DNA of 40,892 bases. Origin: an uncultured Aeromonas sp. (GTDB taxonomy: Bacteria; Pseudomonadota; Gammaproteobacteria; Enterobacterales; Aeromonadaceae). Numbering within the stretch: position 1 is the first letter of the stretch; the number at the start of each line of letters is the position of its first letter. Below are positions 1 through 7,785 of this stretch, piece by piece. The DNA lies in NCBI GenBank assembly GCA_945957575.1, contig CAMFLW010000013.1:1-40892 (forward strand), written 5' to 3'. The notes beneath the pieces were generated by a model. It saw only the letters and a program-made list of their open reading frames with translations. It searched no databases and was not told the origin of the DNA. A program made the position numbers and the translations under genes.

Positions 1-312
1 GAGGTGAAACCGGCCAAAGGCGACAAACCCAAGGCGGCCAAGGCTCCTGCGGCGCAAGCCGCCAAACCGGGGCAGGGCAAGAAGCCGCGCCGCGATGACG
101 ATCACGAGATTGGCGGTCGCCCCAATGTGCCGGGCCCGGAAGCTTTCGAGAAGAAGCTGCCGCTGGGCAAAGGTGGCGCGGGCAAAGGTGCTGCCAACAA
201 GGGCGGCGCTGGCAAGGGCAGTGCAGGCAAAGGGGCTCCCGGCAAGGGGGGCAAACCGGCCGCAGGCAAGCCGCGCACCGCTAACACCGGACGGCAGAAG
301 AAGGGGCGCTGA
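1..312 (+). CDS. C-terminal tail of a basic Lys/Gly/Ala-rich protein (5' end outside window)
   Basis: The reading frame is open from the first base and ends in TGA at 310-312, so only the last 103 codons are seen. The segment has no folded domain I can recognise. It is rich in Lys, Ala, Pro and Gly, carries an Arg-Arg-Asp-Asp-Asp stretch near residue 30, and ends in a series of short GKGG/GKGA-type repeats before a final QKKGR. Low-complexity basic tails of this kind are typical of RNA-binding proteins such as DEAD-box RNA helicases and some RluB-type 23S rRNA pseudouridine synthases. That is only an inference from composition. The in-frame GTG at 4 is not taken as a start because the frame continues upstream. 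Confidence 0.6.
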   Translation, partial: EVKPAKGDKPKAAKAPAAQAAKPGQGKKPRRDDDHEIGGRPNVPGPEAFEKKLPLGKGGAGKGAANKGGAGKGSAGKGAPGKGGKPAAGKPRTANTGRQKKGR

Positions 313-340
313 GTTCATCCATCCCGCCTGTTTATCCTTC

Positions 341-369
341 CAGTACACCGGCCACAGGCCGGTGTACTG
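341..369. other. strong 13-bp hairpin between convergent genes
   Basis: A perfect inverted repeat: 341-353 pairs with 357-369 around a 3-base ACA loop. It lies between the stop of the basic-tail gene (312) and the stop of the convergent ybaM (425). Neither side has a T-run, so it is not a canonical intrinsic terminator, but its position fits a shared 3' end or RNA-stabilising structure. Confidence 0.55.
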
Positions 370-424
370 CTATCGGGCACCGGATAGCCAGGCCTGAGCG
401 CAGACACAGATGTTCGGCCCGTGA

Positions 425-580
425 TTAGCGGCTCTGCTGTTGTGCCAGCTTGCGCTCGTAATCCTGTTTCACGATGGCCAGCGCCGCCAGCACCAGCTCG
501 GGGGCCAGCTCGTTGGTTTCCAGTAGTTCAATCAGATCCACCGCGAGTTTTACCTCGGGCGGGGCAGTTTCCAGTGACAT
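425..580 (-). CDS. ybaM: YbaM family small protein (DUF2496)
   Basis: A 51-residue reading frame on the minus strand, with ATG at 578-580 and TAA at 425-427. It starts [20 protein letters not shown] and then reads [22 protein letters not shown]. This matches E. coli YbaM ([23 protein letters not shown]..., IVKRDYEKKL) along nearly its whole length, so the call is secure despite the small size. The function of the family is not established. The fold is probably two short helices, and I see no signal peptide or membrane segment. It stands alone here between the convergent basic-tail gene and the thioesterase gene; the priC neighbour seen in E. coli is absent. Confidence 0.88.
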   Translation of the reverse strand: MSLETAPPEVKLAVDLIELLETNELAPELVLAALAIVKQDYERKLAQQQSR

Positions 581-675
581 GGGCAGGGTTCCGGTTGCGG
601 GAAGAGGGGGAGATTATACAGGGGCGCCGCCGTTGGCCGAAAGCGCCCGCTCTGTCGGGCGGTGAGGCACCAGGG

Positions 676-1146
676 TCAGAGGTGCTGGCGCATCTCCTTA
701 TCGATCTCCTCGCGCAGGGCGATCAGTTTTTTGGCGTACTGCTGCAACTGCAGATCGCTCTCGCTCAGCGGCTGCCACTGGGGCACCGGGGTCGGTTTGC
801 CATGCTCATCCATCGCCACAAAGATGATGATGCAGTGGGTGGTCTTGTGGCGCTCGGTCTCGGTGGGGTGGCGGCTGTAGACATCCACCGCCAGATGCAT
901 GCTGGTGGTGCCGGTGTGGATCACCTGAGCGTGTACCTCCACCAGCTGGCCAATCTGGATGGGGCGCAAAAAGCGGATCCCCCCCACATAGACGGTCACC
1001 GCATAGCCACCGCACCAACCCGCAGCGCAGGCATAGCCCGCCTGATCGATCCACTTCATCACCATGCCGCCATGCACCTTGCCGCCGAAATTGACGTCGG
1101 AGGGTTCAGCCAGAAATTGCAGGGTCAGTTCGCGGGGTGGAGTCAT
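676..1146 (-). CDS. acyl-CoA thioesterase, hotdog fold (YciA/BACH type)
   Basis: A 156-residue cytosolic hotdog-fold protein that should hydrolyse acyl-CoA thioesters to free acid and CoA. The signature is near residue 25: NFGGKVHGGMVMKWIDQAGYACA, with the HGG turn at the start of the hotdog helix and the Asp of WIDQ as the likely catalytic acid. The central strands IRFLRPIQIGQLVEVHA and IIIFVAMDEHGKP are typical of the family. The ATG at 1144-1146 is chosen because AAGGAGA lies just upstream; an in-frame ATG eight codons earlier lacks such a site. The C-terminus is a charged helix. It is 20 bp downstream of the small periplasmic protein gene on the same strand, so the two may be co-transcribed. 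The exact acyl preference cannot be read from the sequence. Confidence 0.85.
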   Translation of the reverse strand: MTPPRELTLQFLAEPSDVNFGGKVHGGMVMKWIDQAGYACAAGWCGGYAVTVYVGGIRFLRPIQIGQLVEVHAQVIHTGTTSMHLAVDVYSRHPTETERHKTTHCIIIFVAMDEHGKPTPVPQWQPLSESDLQLQQYAKKLIALREEIDKEMRQHL

Positions 1147-1166
1147 GCTCTCTCCTTGGTTTGGCG

Positions 1167-1469
1167 TCATTGCCGGTAGCTTTTGCGATAGGCGTCAGCC
1201 TGCTGGCAAGGGGGCAGGTTGTTGAGGTCGGGCCGCTTGTTGCCTTCACGCTGGCCGAAGCTGGCGAACTCCTGCTGGCACTTGTCGGCCTTGCCGCCCG
1301 CCTTGATGCAGGCGTCGATCCGCTGCTGCTTGCCCTGCTCGACCAGTTGCTGTTGAGCTTGCTGGCAGGCGGCATCCAGTTTGGCCTGCTGGGCTGAGCG
1401 ATCCAGTTCGCTGGCGGCCCAGCAGTTACCGCACAGTAACAGGGCTATGAGTGGGGTGGTGGTGCGCAT
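1167..1469 (-). CDS. small periplasmic protein with four cysteines, unknown function
   Basis: A 100-residue protein with a short Sec signal peptide (MRTTTPLIALLLCGNCWAAS, cleavage likely after CWA). The mature part is helical and Gln-rich with four Cys (DAAC, IDAC, DKCQ, PPCQ), which could form two disulfides in the periplasm. An AAGGAG site 7 bases before the ATG supports the start. I do not recognise the family. It precedes the thioesterase gene on the same strand by 20 bp and is divergent from yebE, with about 140 bp between the two starts. Confidence 0.7.
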   Translation of the reverse strand: MRTTTPLIALLLCGNCWAASELDRSAQQAKLDAACQQAQQQLVEQGKQQRIDACIKAGGKADKCQQEFASFGQREGNKRPDLNNLPPCQQADAYRKSYRQ

Positions 1470-1611
1470 CCTGATGCTCCTTGTTGACCTGTTTCAGGTA
1501 TACCGCGAATGGCAACAGGATGCACAGGCCGCGGCACAATAATGGGCGCCTATTCACTGTTGGTTCATGACGCAGGCGCCAGCATGAGCCCAACAATAGC
1601 GAGGTGACACC

Positions 1612-2250
1612 ATGAAACAGATGCTGGAACAGTTGCTGGGGGCTGGCAAAGGCTGGCTCAATGACGGGGGCGACAAGCGCAAGGGGCAGATGCAGGGGGC
1701 GCTGGCCGGCGGTGCGCTGGGTCTGCTGCTGGGCAACAAGAAAATGCGCAAATATGGCGGTAAGGCCGCTGCCGTGGGCGGCGCTGCGGCCCTTGGCGGG
1801 CTGGCCTATAAGCTCTATCAGGATTGGCAGGCCCAGCAGGCGGCACCCGCCCAGCCGACCCATCCCGTCAGCACTCTGGAAGGCAATGCGCTGGATTCCC
1901 GCGCAGCCCTTTTGGTGCGCGCCATGGTGGCGGCAGCCCGGGCCGATGGCCATATCGACGGCGCCGAGCGCCAGAAGATTCAGGAGTACCTGACCGAACA
2001 GGGCCAGAGCGATGCCGCCCGCTGGATTGACGCCGAGCTGGCCCGCCCCCTCGATCCCCACGCACTGGCGCGAGAAGTGACCGACATGGAGCTGGCCACC
2101 GAGGTCTATCTCGCCTCCCTGCTCGCTATCGAGGTGGATCACTTTATGGAGCGCGGTTATCTCGACGAGCTGGCACGCGCCCTCAAACTCGATGACAACC
2201 TCAAGGGAAGCATCGAGCGGCAGGTGGCCCAACTTAACGCCCCCGCCTGA
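1612..2250 (+). CDS. yebE: YebE family inner-membrane protein (DUF533, TerB-like)
   Basis: 212 residues, close to E. coli YebE. The N-terminal part has a Gly/Ala-rich hydrophobic stretch (about residues 27-65: LAGGALGLLLG, AAAVGGAAALGGLAYKLY), probably one or two membrane segments. The C-terminal half is an acidic helical TerB-like domain starting at RAALLVRAMVAAARADGHIDGAERQKI; the DGHIDGAE turn is the family hallmark. The function is unknown. In enterobacteria yebE is often associated with envelope stress, which is family knowledge and not visible here. A GAGGTGA ribosome site lies just before ATG 1612, and a strong terminator follows the stop. Confidence 0.88.
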   Translation: MKQMLEQLLGAGKGWLNDGGDKRKGQMQGALAGGALGLLLGNKKMRKYGGKAAAVGGAAALGGLAYKLYQDWQAQQAAPAQPTHPVSTLEGNALDSRAALLVRAMVAAARADGHIDGAERQKIQEYLTEQGQSDAARWIDAELARPLDPHALAREVTDMELATEVYLASLLAIEVDHFMERGYLDELARALKLDDNLKGSIERQVAQLNAPA

Positions 2251-2277
2251 TATTGCTCACTGCCATGGACTGCCGAT

Positions 2278-2305
2278 AACGCCCCGCTCAAGGGGCGTTG
2301 TTGTT
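2278..2305 (+). terminator. intrinsic terminator of yebE
   Basis: AACGCCCC (2278-2285) pairs with GGGGCGTT (2292-2299) around a 6-base loop, followed by the T-rich GTTGTTT. It lies 28 bp after the yebE stop and just before the stop of convergent ydcR. Confidence 0.8.
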
Positions 2306-2320
2306 TCTGCGCTTTGGCGA

Positions 2321-3739
2321 TCACCCCTCTGTTTCCAGCTGCCGTTTTATCAGGCCCGCAAGCTGGTGGAGCGCCTGCTCCAGCTGCTCGCTCCAGGGAT
2401 GGGAGCTGTTGAGGCGCAGGCAGTGGTTGTGCTGTCCCTGACTGGAGAAGAGGGCGCCGGGTGCGATGGAGAAGCCGCAATCGAGCGCCTGGGCGTGCAG
2501 GGCTCGGCTGTCGAAATGGGCAGGCAGCTCCAGCCAGAGAAAGTAGCCGCCATCGGGGGAGGAGATCCGCACTTCGCCAGGCAACAGCCGCAGCAGGGCC
2601 GCCCGCATCTGCTGCTGGCGCTGGGCCAGGGTGTGGCGCAGACGGCGAAAATGGGCATCGACCCCGCCCTGGCGCAGCATCTCGGCCAGTGCCAGCTGGC
2701 TTGGCACATTGGTGGAGAGGGTGGACATCAGCTGCAGCCGCTGCACCCGCTCTGCATGGGGCCCCGCCACCACCCAGCCGACCCGAAAGCCCGGCGCCAG
2801 ACACTTGGAAAATGAGCTGCAGAGCAGGCTGTCGCCGCGCTGATCCCAGTGGCGGATCGGCTTGGGGCGCTCACGACCGAAATAGACCTCGGCATAGACG
2901 TCATCCTCCACCAACGGCACCTTGTGGGCGTTGAGTAGTGCCATCAGCCCCTGTTTGTGTGCATCGGGCATGGTGTGGCCCAGCGGGTGCTGCACATTGC
3001 CCATCAGCCAGCACGCCTTGATGGGCATCTGGGTGAGGGCATCTTCCAACAGCGCCAGATCGATGCCCACGCCCGGGATCACCGGGATCTCCACCGCCTT
3101 GAGCTTCAGCCGCTCGATGGCCTGCAGGGCGCCATAGAAGGTGGGGGACTCCACCACGATCCAGTTACCGGGCTCGGTCAGCACCTGCAGACTGAGGGAG
3201 AGCGCCTCCATGGCGCCGGTGGTAATGATGATCTCCTGCGGATTGACTGCCACCCCGTCGCTGGCGTAGCGCTGGGCAATGGCGCGGCGCAGCGCCTCGT
3301 TGCCGGGGGGCAGGTCAGCCACCGTGCTGAAGGGATCGAGCTTGCGCATGCAGCTGGCCAGCGCCCGTCCGAGCTGGGGGTGGGGGAACAGGGTCGGGTC
3401 GGCCACCGACATGCCAAGGGGTACCAGATCCCGCGATTTACTCGCCTGCAACATCTCGAACACCAGATCGTTGATATCCACCGAGCCGCTGTAGTGGGTC
3501 TGGCTCAGCGTGTGCTGTACCAACTTGGGCGAGATGGCCTTGACGTAGTAGCCGGACTGGGGGCGGGCGAGGATCCGCCCCTGGCTCTCCAGTAGTTGAT
3601 AGGCCTGCAACACCGTCATGGGGCTGAGCCCGTGGGTCTTGCAGCTCTGGCGAATGGAGGGGATACGCTCCCCCGGTTGCCAGATACCGTCATCGATCTG
3701 GCTTTGCAGGCGGTCGGCCAACTGTTGATAGAGAGACAT
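2321..3739 (-). CDS. ydcR: MocR-family regulator: GntR DNA-binding domain fused to PLP aminotransferase domain (YdcR-like)
   Basis: 472 residues. Residues 1-70 form a winged helix-turn-helix of the GntR class (YQQLADRLQSQIDDGIWQPGERIPSIR, then YQLLESQGRILARPQSGYYV). Residues 85 to the end form a fold-type I aminotransferase domain with the PLP-binding Lys at about 312 (CSSFSKCLAPGFRVGW) and the PLP-ring Asp at about 280 (EDDVYAEVYFGRE). The protein matches E. coli YdcR along its length. Such proteins use the aminotransferase domain as a PLP or amino-compound sensor and usually regulate a divergent neighbour. ATG 3737-3739 is chosen; a TTG four codons earlier is possible. The gene is divergent from cydA, and a repeat array that fits its operator begins 12 bp upstream of the start. 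The ligand is unknown. Confidence 0.88.
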   Translation of the reverse strand: MSLYQQLADRLQSQIDDGIWQPGERIPSIRQSCKTHGLSPMTVLQAYQLLESQGRILARPQSGYYVKAISPKLVQHTLSQTHYSGSVDINDLVFEMLQASKSRDLVPLGMSVADPTLFPHPQLGRALASCMRKLDPFSTVADLPPGNEALRRAIAQRYASDGVAVNPQEIIITTGAMEALSLSLQVLTEPGNWIVVESPTFYGALQAIERLKLKAVEIPVIPGVGIDLALLEDALTQMPIKACWLMGNVQHPLGHTMPDAHKQGLMALLNAHKVPLVEDDVYAEVYFGRERPKPIRHWDQRGDSLLCSSFSKCLAPGFRVGWVVAGPHAERVQRLQLMSTLSTNVPSQLALAEMLRQGGVDAHFRRLRHTLAQRQQQMRAALLRLLPGEVRISSPDGGYFLWLELPAHFDSRALHAQALDCGFSIAPGALFSSQGQHNHCLRLNSSHPWSEQLEQALHQLAGLIKRQLETEG

Positions 3740-3751
3740 GATCTGGATCAA

Positions 3752-3794
3752 CTGTTATAGGTGAAACTCAATATAACTGCATCTGTTATAGGTG
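3752..3794. promoter_or_regulatory. candidate MocR (YdcR) operator: two direct repeats with an inverted half copy
   Basis: The 12-mer CTGTTATAGGTG occurs twice in the same orientation, at 3752-3763 and 3783-3794, 31 bp apart start to start (about three helical turns). Between them TATAAC at 3772-3777 is an inverted copy of the GTTATA core. Two direct repeats plus an inverted element is the operator layout reported for several MocR regulators such as PdxR and TauR. The array fills the ydcR-cydA divergent gap next to the ydcR start, so binding could control both directions. The protein-site link is an inference. Confidence 0.6.
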
Positions 3795-3859
3795 TCATGC
3801 TCCGTGTTGTACTTGCCATGCAAAAACATGCAAGGCAAATACAACAAAGAGAGTGACGT

Positions 3860-5431
3860 ATGATCAATCCGGATGACGTGGTCAGCCTGTCTCGCCTGCA
3901 ATTTGGCGCCACGGCCCTGTTCCACTTCCTGTTTGTGCCCCTCACGCTGGGGCTGTCCTGGATCCTGGTGATCGCCGAGTCGGCTTATGTGATGACCGGC
4001 AAGGTGATCTATCAGGACATCACCCGCTTCTGGGGCAAACTGTTTGGCATCAACTTCGTCATGGGGGTCACCACGGGGATCACCATGGAGTTTCAGTTCG
4101 GCACCAACTGGGCTTACTACTCCCACTATGTGGGGGACATCTTCGGTACTCCGCTGGCCATCGAGGGGCTGATGGCCTTCTTCCTCGAATCGACCCTGGT
4201 GGGGCTCTTCTTCTTCGGCTGGGACAAGCTCTCCCGCGGCAAGCACTTGCTGGTGACCATGCTGGTGGCGCTCGGCTCCAACCTCTCGGCGCTCTGGATC
4301 CTGATCGGCAACGGCTGGATGCAAAACCCGGTGGGGGCCGAGTTCAACCTGCTGACCCAGCGCATGGAGCTGGTGGATATCGCCGCCGTGCTGTTCAACC
4401 CGGTGGCGCAGGTGAAGTTCGTTCACACCGTTGCGGCGGGCTATGTGGCGGCCTCCATGTTTGTGATGGGGGTAAGCAGTTGGTATCTGCTGCGCAAAAC
4501 CGAGGTGCAGTTTGCCCTGCGCTCATTCGCTATTGCCTCCGGCTTCGGGCTGGCGGCCATCCTCTCGGTCATTGTGCTCGGGGATGAGTCGGGCTATCGC
4601 ACCGGCGAGGTGCAGAAGGTCAAGCTCGCCGCCATCGAGGCGGAGTGGGAGACCGAGCCAGCTCCTGCGTCATTCACCCTGTTCGGCTTCCCGGATCAGC
4701 AGGCGGAAACCACCCACGCCGCCATCAAGATCCCGTATCTGATGGGGATCATCGCTACCCGCTCCATCGACGAGGCGGTGACCGGCCTCAAGGATATCAA
4801 GGTGCAGAACGAGGCACGCATTCGCAGCGGCATGATGGCGGCCGAGGCCCTCGACCAGATCCGGCAGGGCGCTGATACACCTGCCAACCGCGCCCGCTTC
4901 GAGCAGCACGGCAAGGATCTCGGCTACGGCATGCTGCTCACCCCCTATGCCAGCAATATTGCCAAAGCCGGTGAGGCGGAGATTGCCAAGGCGGTCGATG
5001 ACTCCATCCCGCCAGTGGCGCCGCTCTTCTGGGGCTTTCGGGTGATGGTGGGGCTTGGTGTCACCATGTTGGGGCTGATGGTGGTGAGCTTTGTCCAGCT
5101 CTGCCGCAACCGGCTGCAAGACTCGCCACGGCTGCTCAAGACCCTGCTCTGGAGCATTCCGCTGCCCTGGATTGCCATCGAGGCGGGCTGGCTGGTGGCC
5201 GAACTCGGCCGTCAACCCTGGACCATCAGCGATGTGCTGCCGGTCTCGGCCTCGGTCTCTTTGCTTCAGCCGGGCCAACTCTGGTTCAGCCTCATCGCCA
5301 TCTGTTCCATCTACACCCTGCTGCTGGTGGTGGAGCTGTTCCTGTTGCGCCATGTGATCCGCAAGGGGCCCGCCATTCTCCATACCGGCCGCTACAGCGG
5401 TGAACAACCCGAACTTGCGAGGATCGCCTGA
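3860..5431 (+). CDS. cydA: cytochrome bd ubiquinol oxidase subunit I
   Basis: 523 residues, a multi-pass inner-membrane subunit that oxidises ubiquinol and reduces O2 to water. Haem-ligand and conserved positions are present: His22 in [11 protein letters not shown] and His189 in [10 protein letters not shown], which correspond to E. coli His19 and His186. The acidic pair Glu102/Glu110 lies in the [12 protein letters not shown] stretch, and the GRQPW motif is near residue 450. The periplasmic quinol loop is the long type ([24 protein letters not shown] near residue 241 and the following insertion), so this is a classical CydA and not a short-loop CioA. It overlaps cydB by one base (TGATG). The upstream gap contains the ydcR repeat array and a CATGCAA pair spaced 10 bp apart. 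Confidence 0.97.
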   Translation: MINPDDVVSLSRLQFGATALFHFLFVPLTLGLSWILVIAESAYVMTGKVIYQDITRFWGKLFGINFVMGVTTGITMEFQFGTNWAYYSHYVGDIFGTPLAIEGLMAFFLESTLVGLFFFGWDKLSRGKHLLVTMLVALGSNLSALWILIGNGWMQNPVGAEFNLLTQRMELVDIAAVLFNPVAQVKFVHTVAAGYVAASMFVMGVSSWYLLRKTEVQFALRSFAIASGFGLAAILSVIVLGDESGYRTGEVQKVKLAAIEAEWETEPAPASFTLFGFPDQQAETTHAAIKIPYLMGIIATRSIDEAVTGLKDIKVQNEARIRSGMMAAEALDQIRQGADTPANRARFEQHGKDLGYGMLLTPYASNIAKAGEAEIAKAVDDSIPPVAPLFWGFRVMVGLGVTMLGLMVVSFVQLCRNRLQDSPRLLKTLLWSIPLPWIAIEAGWLVAELGRQPWTISDVLPVSASVSLLQPGQLWFSLIAICSIYTLLLVVELFLLRHVIRKGPAILHTGRYSGEQPELARIA

Positions 5432-6570
5432 TGGATTACGCAACCCTGAAACTTATCTGGTGGGCGCTGGTGCTCTTCATGATGGTCGGTTTTATCGTGA
5501 TGGATGGTTTCGATCTCGGCATCGCCATGCTGCTGCCGGTGGTGTCGAAAGATGACGACGACCGCCGTCTGGTGATCAACAGCGTGGGGCCGGTTTGGGA
5601 GGGCAATCAGGTGTGGCTGATTGCCGGTGCCGGTGCCCTGTTCGCCGCCTGGCCGCTGGTTTATGCCGCCGCCTTCTCGGGGCTTTACATCCCCATGGTG
5701 GTGCTGCTGCTCGGGCTATTTTTGCGTCCGGTCGGTTTTGACTATCGCAGCAAGCTGGCCGATCCGGTATGGCGCCGCTGGTGGGACCGGGCGCTGGTGG
5801 CCGGTGGCCTGATACCGGCGCTCATCCTCGGTGCGGCTATCGGTCTGGTGATGGAAGGGCTGCCGTTTCGCTTCGACACGGCGCTGCGCCTGCACTATGG
5901 CGCCTTCGACTTCCACTGGGGCTGGCTGCTCTCGGTGCTGGCCACCGCCATCAGCCTGTTGCTGCTGCACGGCGCCGGTTTTCTGCAAGCCAAGGTGACT
6001 GGCACCCCAGCGCTGCGCGCACGGGGGATCGCCATCCTGCTGGCCCCGCTGGTGACCCTCTGCTATCTGCTGGCTGGTTGGCATCTGGTGGATCTGCAAG
6101 GGTTTCAGCTGACCGGTGTGGGCACACAACCCTTTGACCCGAATGCCGCCATCAGCCCGCTGATGAAGGGGGTGATCCCCCACGCCGGAGGCTGGCTGCG
6201 CAACTATTTTGACTATCCGCTGCTGTGGCTGGTGCCGATCATCGGGGCGCTGGCGCCGCTGGTGAGCGGGATTGCCTCCTGGCTGGAGCGGGGCCGGATT
6301 GCGCTGCTGGCCAGCGCCATCGCCTGCGCCGCCATGCTCTGCTCGGTGGCCATCGCCCTGTTCCCCTTCGTGCTGCCCTCATCCCTCGATGCGGTCAGCA
6401 GCCTGACCCTGTGGGACAGCACCTCCAGCTACAAGACCCTGGCCATCATGTTCGGCCTCGTGCTGGTGCTGATGCCGATCAATCTGGGCTACACCGGCTG
6501 GGTCTATCGAGTGGTGCGCGGCAAGCTCGACCGTGCCCGCATCAAGCGCGACAGCCATCAACTCTACTGA
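5431..6570 (+). CDS. cydB: cytochrome bd ubiquinol oxidase subunit II
   Basis: 379 residues, an eight- to nine-helix membrane protein that pairs with CydA. Family landmarks are present: the N-terminal [21 protein letters not shown] segment with the GFDLG motif, [15 protein letters not shown] shortly after, and [14 protein letters not shown] near the C-terminus. The length equals the E. coli protein. The start overlaps the cydA stop by one base, giving coupled translation and fixed subunit stoichiometry. It is followed after 16 bp by cydX. Confidence 0.97.
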   Translation: MDYATLKLIWWALVLFMMVGFIVMDGFDLGIAMLLPVVSKDDDDRRLVINSVGPVWEGNQVWLIAGAGALFAAWPLVYAAAFSGLYIPMVVLLLGLFLRPVGFDYRSKLADPVWRRWWDRALVAGGLIPALILGAAIGLVMEGLPFRFDTALRLHYGAFDFHWGWLLSVLATAISLLLLHGAGFLQAKVTGTPALRARGIAILLAPLVTLCYLLAGWHLVDLQGFQLTGVGTQPFDPNAAISPLMKGVIPHAGGWLRNYFDYPLLWLVPIIGALAPLVSGIASWLERGRIALLASAIACAAMLCSVAIALFPFVLPSSLDAVSSLTLWDSTSSYKTLAIMFGLVLVLMPINLGYTGWVYRVVRGKLDRARIKRDSHQLY

Positions 6571-6586
6571 CCTCAAGGGATCTGCT

Positions 6587-6697
6587 ATGTGGTACTTCAC
6601 CTGGATTTTGGGCCTCGGATTCGCCCTGCTGCTGGGCCTGTGCAACCTGCTCTGGCTGGAAGCGCGCTGGCAGGCGGACGAACGGGACGGCAACTGA
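6587..6697 (+). CDS. cydX: cytochrome bd small subunit CydX
   Basis: A 36-residue single-span membrane peptide, with ATG 6587-6589 and TGA 6695-6697. It begins MWYFTWILGLGFALLLGL, matching the E. coli CydX start MWYFAWILG, and ends in a charged tail (EARWQADERDGN) with the conserved Glu just after the helix. CydX stabilises the haem arrangement of the CydAB complex. A GGGA site lies 7 bp upstream. Its position directly after cydB confirms the call. Confidence 0.95.
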   Translation: MWYFTWILGLGFALLLGLCNLLWLEARWQADERDGN

Positions 6698-6698
6698 C

Positions 6699-6718
6699 GG
6701 CGGGGCTCGCGCCCCGCC
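6699..6718 (+). other. GC-rich hairpin after cydX
   Basis: GGCGGGGC (6699-6706) pairs with GCCCCGCC (6711-6718) with a TCGC loop. It starts one base after the cydX stop codon and has no T-run. It may protect the 3' end of cydABX mRNA or act with the C-rich segment that follows as an attenuation point. Confidence 0.5.
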
Positions 6719-6749
6719 ACGGCCGGTGGTTGGCGTTCATACGTCGCCA

Positions 6750-6820
6750 TCGGCCCCTCTCTCCCCCTCTTTAAACGACACACACGACACACTTTCAACC
6801 GACAACCAACCGACAGGTAA
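6750..6820 (+). promoter_or_regulatory. C/A-rich, G-poor leader of the bufferin-like operon
   Basis: The non-template strand between the cydX hairpin and the hydrolase start is very poor in G, rich in C and A, and carries four CGACA motifs (starting at 6776, 6785, 6800 and 6811), including a 9-bp tandem pair ACGACACAC. Such unstructured C-over-G stretches resemble Rho-loading regions or unstructured leaders. No convincing -10/-35 pair is seen, so the operon may be read from cydA or from a promoter for an alternative sigma factor. This is inference. Confidence 0.3.
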
Positions 6821-6825
6821 TTGTG

Positions 6826-7785
6826 ATGAAACAGAGATTGAAAGCGGTGGCGCTGGCCATCGGGTGCGCGCTCACCGTCGCCCCGGCCTGTGCCGAACCG
6901 GTACAACTGACGCCACTGGATAAAACCTTCACCCTGCAGGTGCTCGGCAGTGGTGGCCCCATCTCCGACGATCTGCGCGCCTCTTCCAGCGAGGTGATCT
7001 GGTGGAAGGGGAAATCCCGCATCCTGATCGATGCCGGTGGCGGCGTCTACCTGCGCTTCGGCCAGGCGGGGGCCAAGCTCGAAGAGGTCGATTTTATCGG
7101 CATCACCCACTTTCACACCGACCATGTGACCGACCTGCCCGCCCTGCTCAAGGGGGCCTACTTCTTCGAGCGCAGCGATCCGCTGGATCTGGCGGGGCCA
7201 GAGGCAGGCTCGGCCTTTCCCAGCATGAGCGGCTACTTTGATGCCCTCTTCAACAAAGACAAGGGCGCTTATGCCTACCTGAGCGGCTTCAAGGATGGCA
7301 CCGATGGCCTCTTCCCCATCACCTTGCACGATGTGCCCTACCAGAGCCCGCAGCCCCACACCGTCTATCAGCAGGATGGGCTGACCATCACGGCGCTCGG
7401 CATCCCTCACGGTGACGTGCCCTGTCTGGCCTATCGTATCGAGAGCGCCGAGGGGACCATCGTTATCTCGGCGGATCAGAACGGCAGCAACCCGGCCTTT
7501 GTGCCGTTTGCCAAGGGGGCCGACATTCTGGTGATGCCGCTCGCCATCCACGAAGGGGCCGACCCTGTCTCCGCCTCGCTCCATGCCAAGCCATCTGTGG
7601 TGGCCAAGATTGCGGCCGAGGTGAACCCCAAACTGCTGGTGCTCAACCACTGGATGGGGGTTGGCCTCAATCACAAGAAAGAGGCGATGGCCATCGTCAA
7701 ACAGCAATTCCACGGCCAGATCGTGGCCGCCCGCGATCTCTCCAGCTACCCCGTTTCATCCGTCAAGGAGTCCGCCCATGAGTAA
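6826..7785 (+). CDS. secreted metallo-beta-lactamase-fold hydrolase linked to the bufferin-like operon
   Basis: 319 residues with a Sec signal peptide (MKQRLKAVALAIGCALTVAPACA, cleavage near 23/24). The metal site motif HFHTDH is at residues 95-100, with later candidate ligands in GIPHGDVP, SADQNGSN and LNHWMG. The layout resembles the RNase Z/arylsulfatase-like branch of MBL hydrolases, but with a periplasmic location RNA is an unlikely substrate. ATG 6826 is preferred over the GTG one codon earlier. Its last 8 bases overlap the start of the precursor-peptide gene, whose AAGGAG site lies inside this gene, so translation is coupled. I do not know this protein as a standard member of bufferin operons. 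Its role, such as hydrolysis, metal handling or peptide processing, is open. Confidence 0.85.
   Translation: MKQRLKAVALAIGCALTVAPACAEPVQLTPLDKTFTLQVLGSGGPISDDLRASSSEVIWWKGKSRILIDAGGGVYLRFGQAGAKLEEVDFIGITHFHTDHVTDLPALLKGAYFFERSDPLDLAGPEAGSAFPSMSGYFDALFNKDKGAYAYLSGFKDGTDGLFPITLHDVPYQSPQPHTVYQQDGLTITALGIPHGDVPCLAYRIESAEGTIVISADQNGSNPAFVPFAKGADILVMPLAIHEGADPVSASLHAKPSVVAKIAAEVNPKLLVLNHWMGVGLNHKKEAMAIVKQQFHGQIVAARDLSSYPVSSVKESAHE

Noticed and set aside
421-1179. Long plus-strand open frame of 252 codons
   Set aside because: It is antisense to ybaM and the thioesterase gene, both of which have clear family similarity and ribosome sites; the translated sequence has no recognisable domain.
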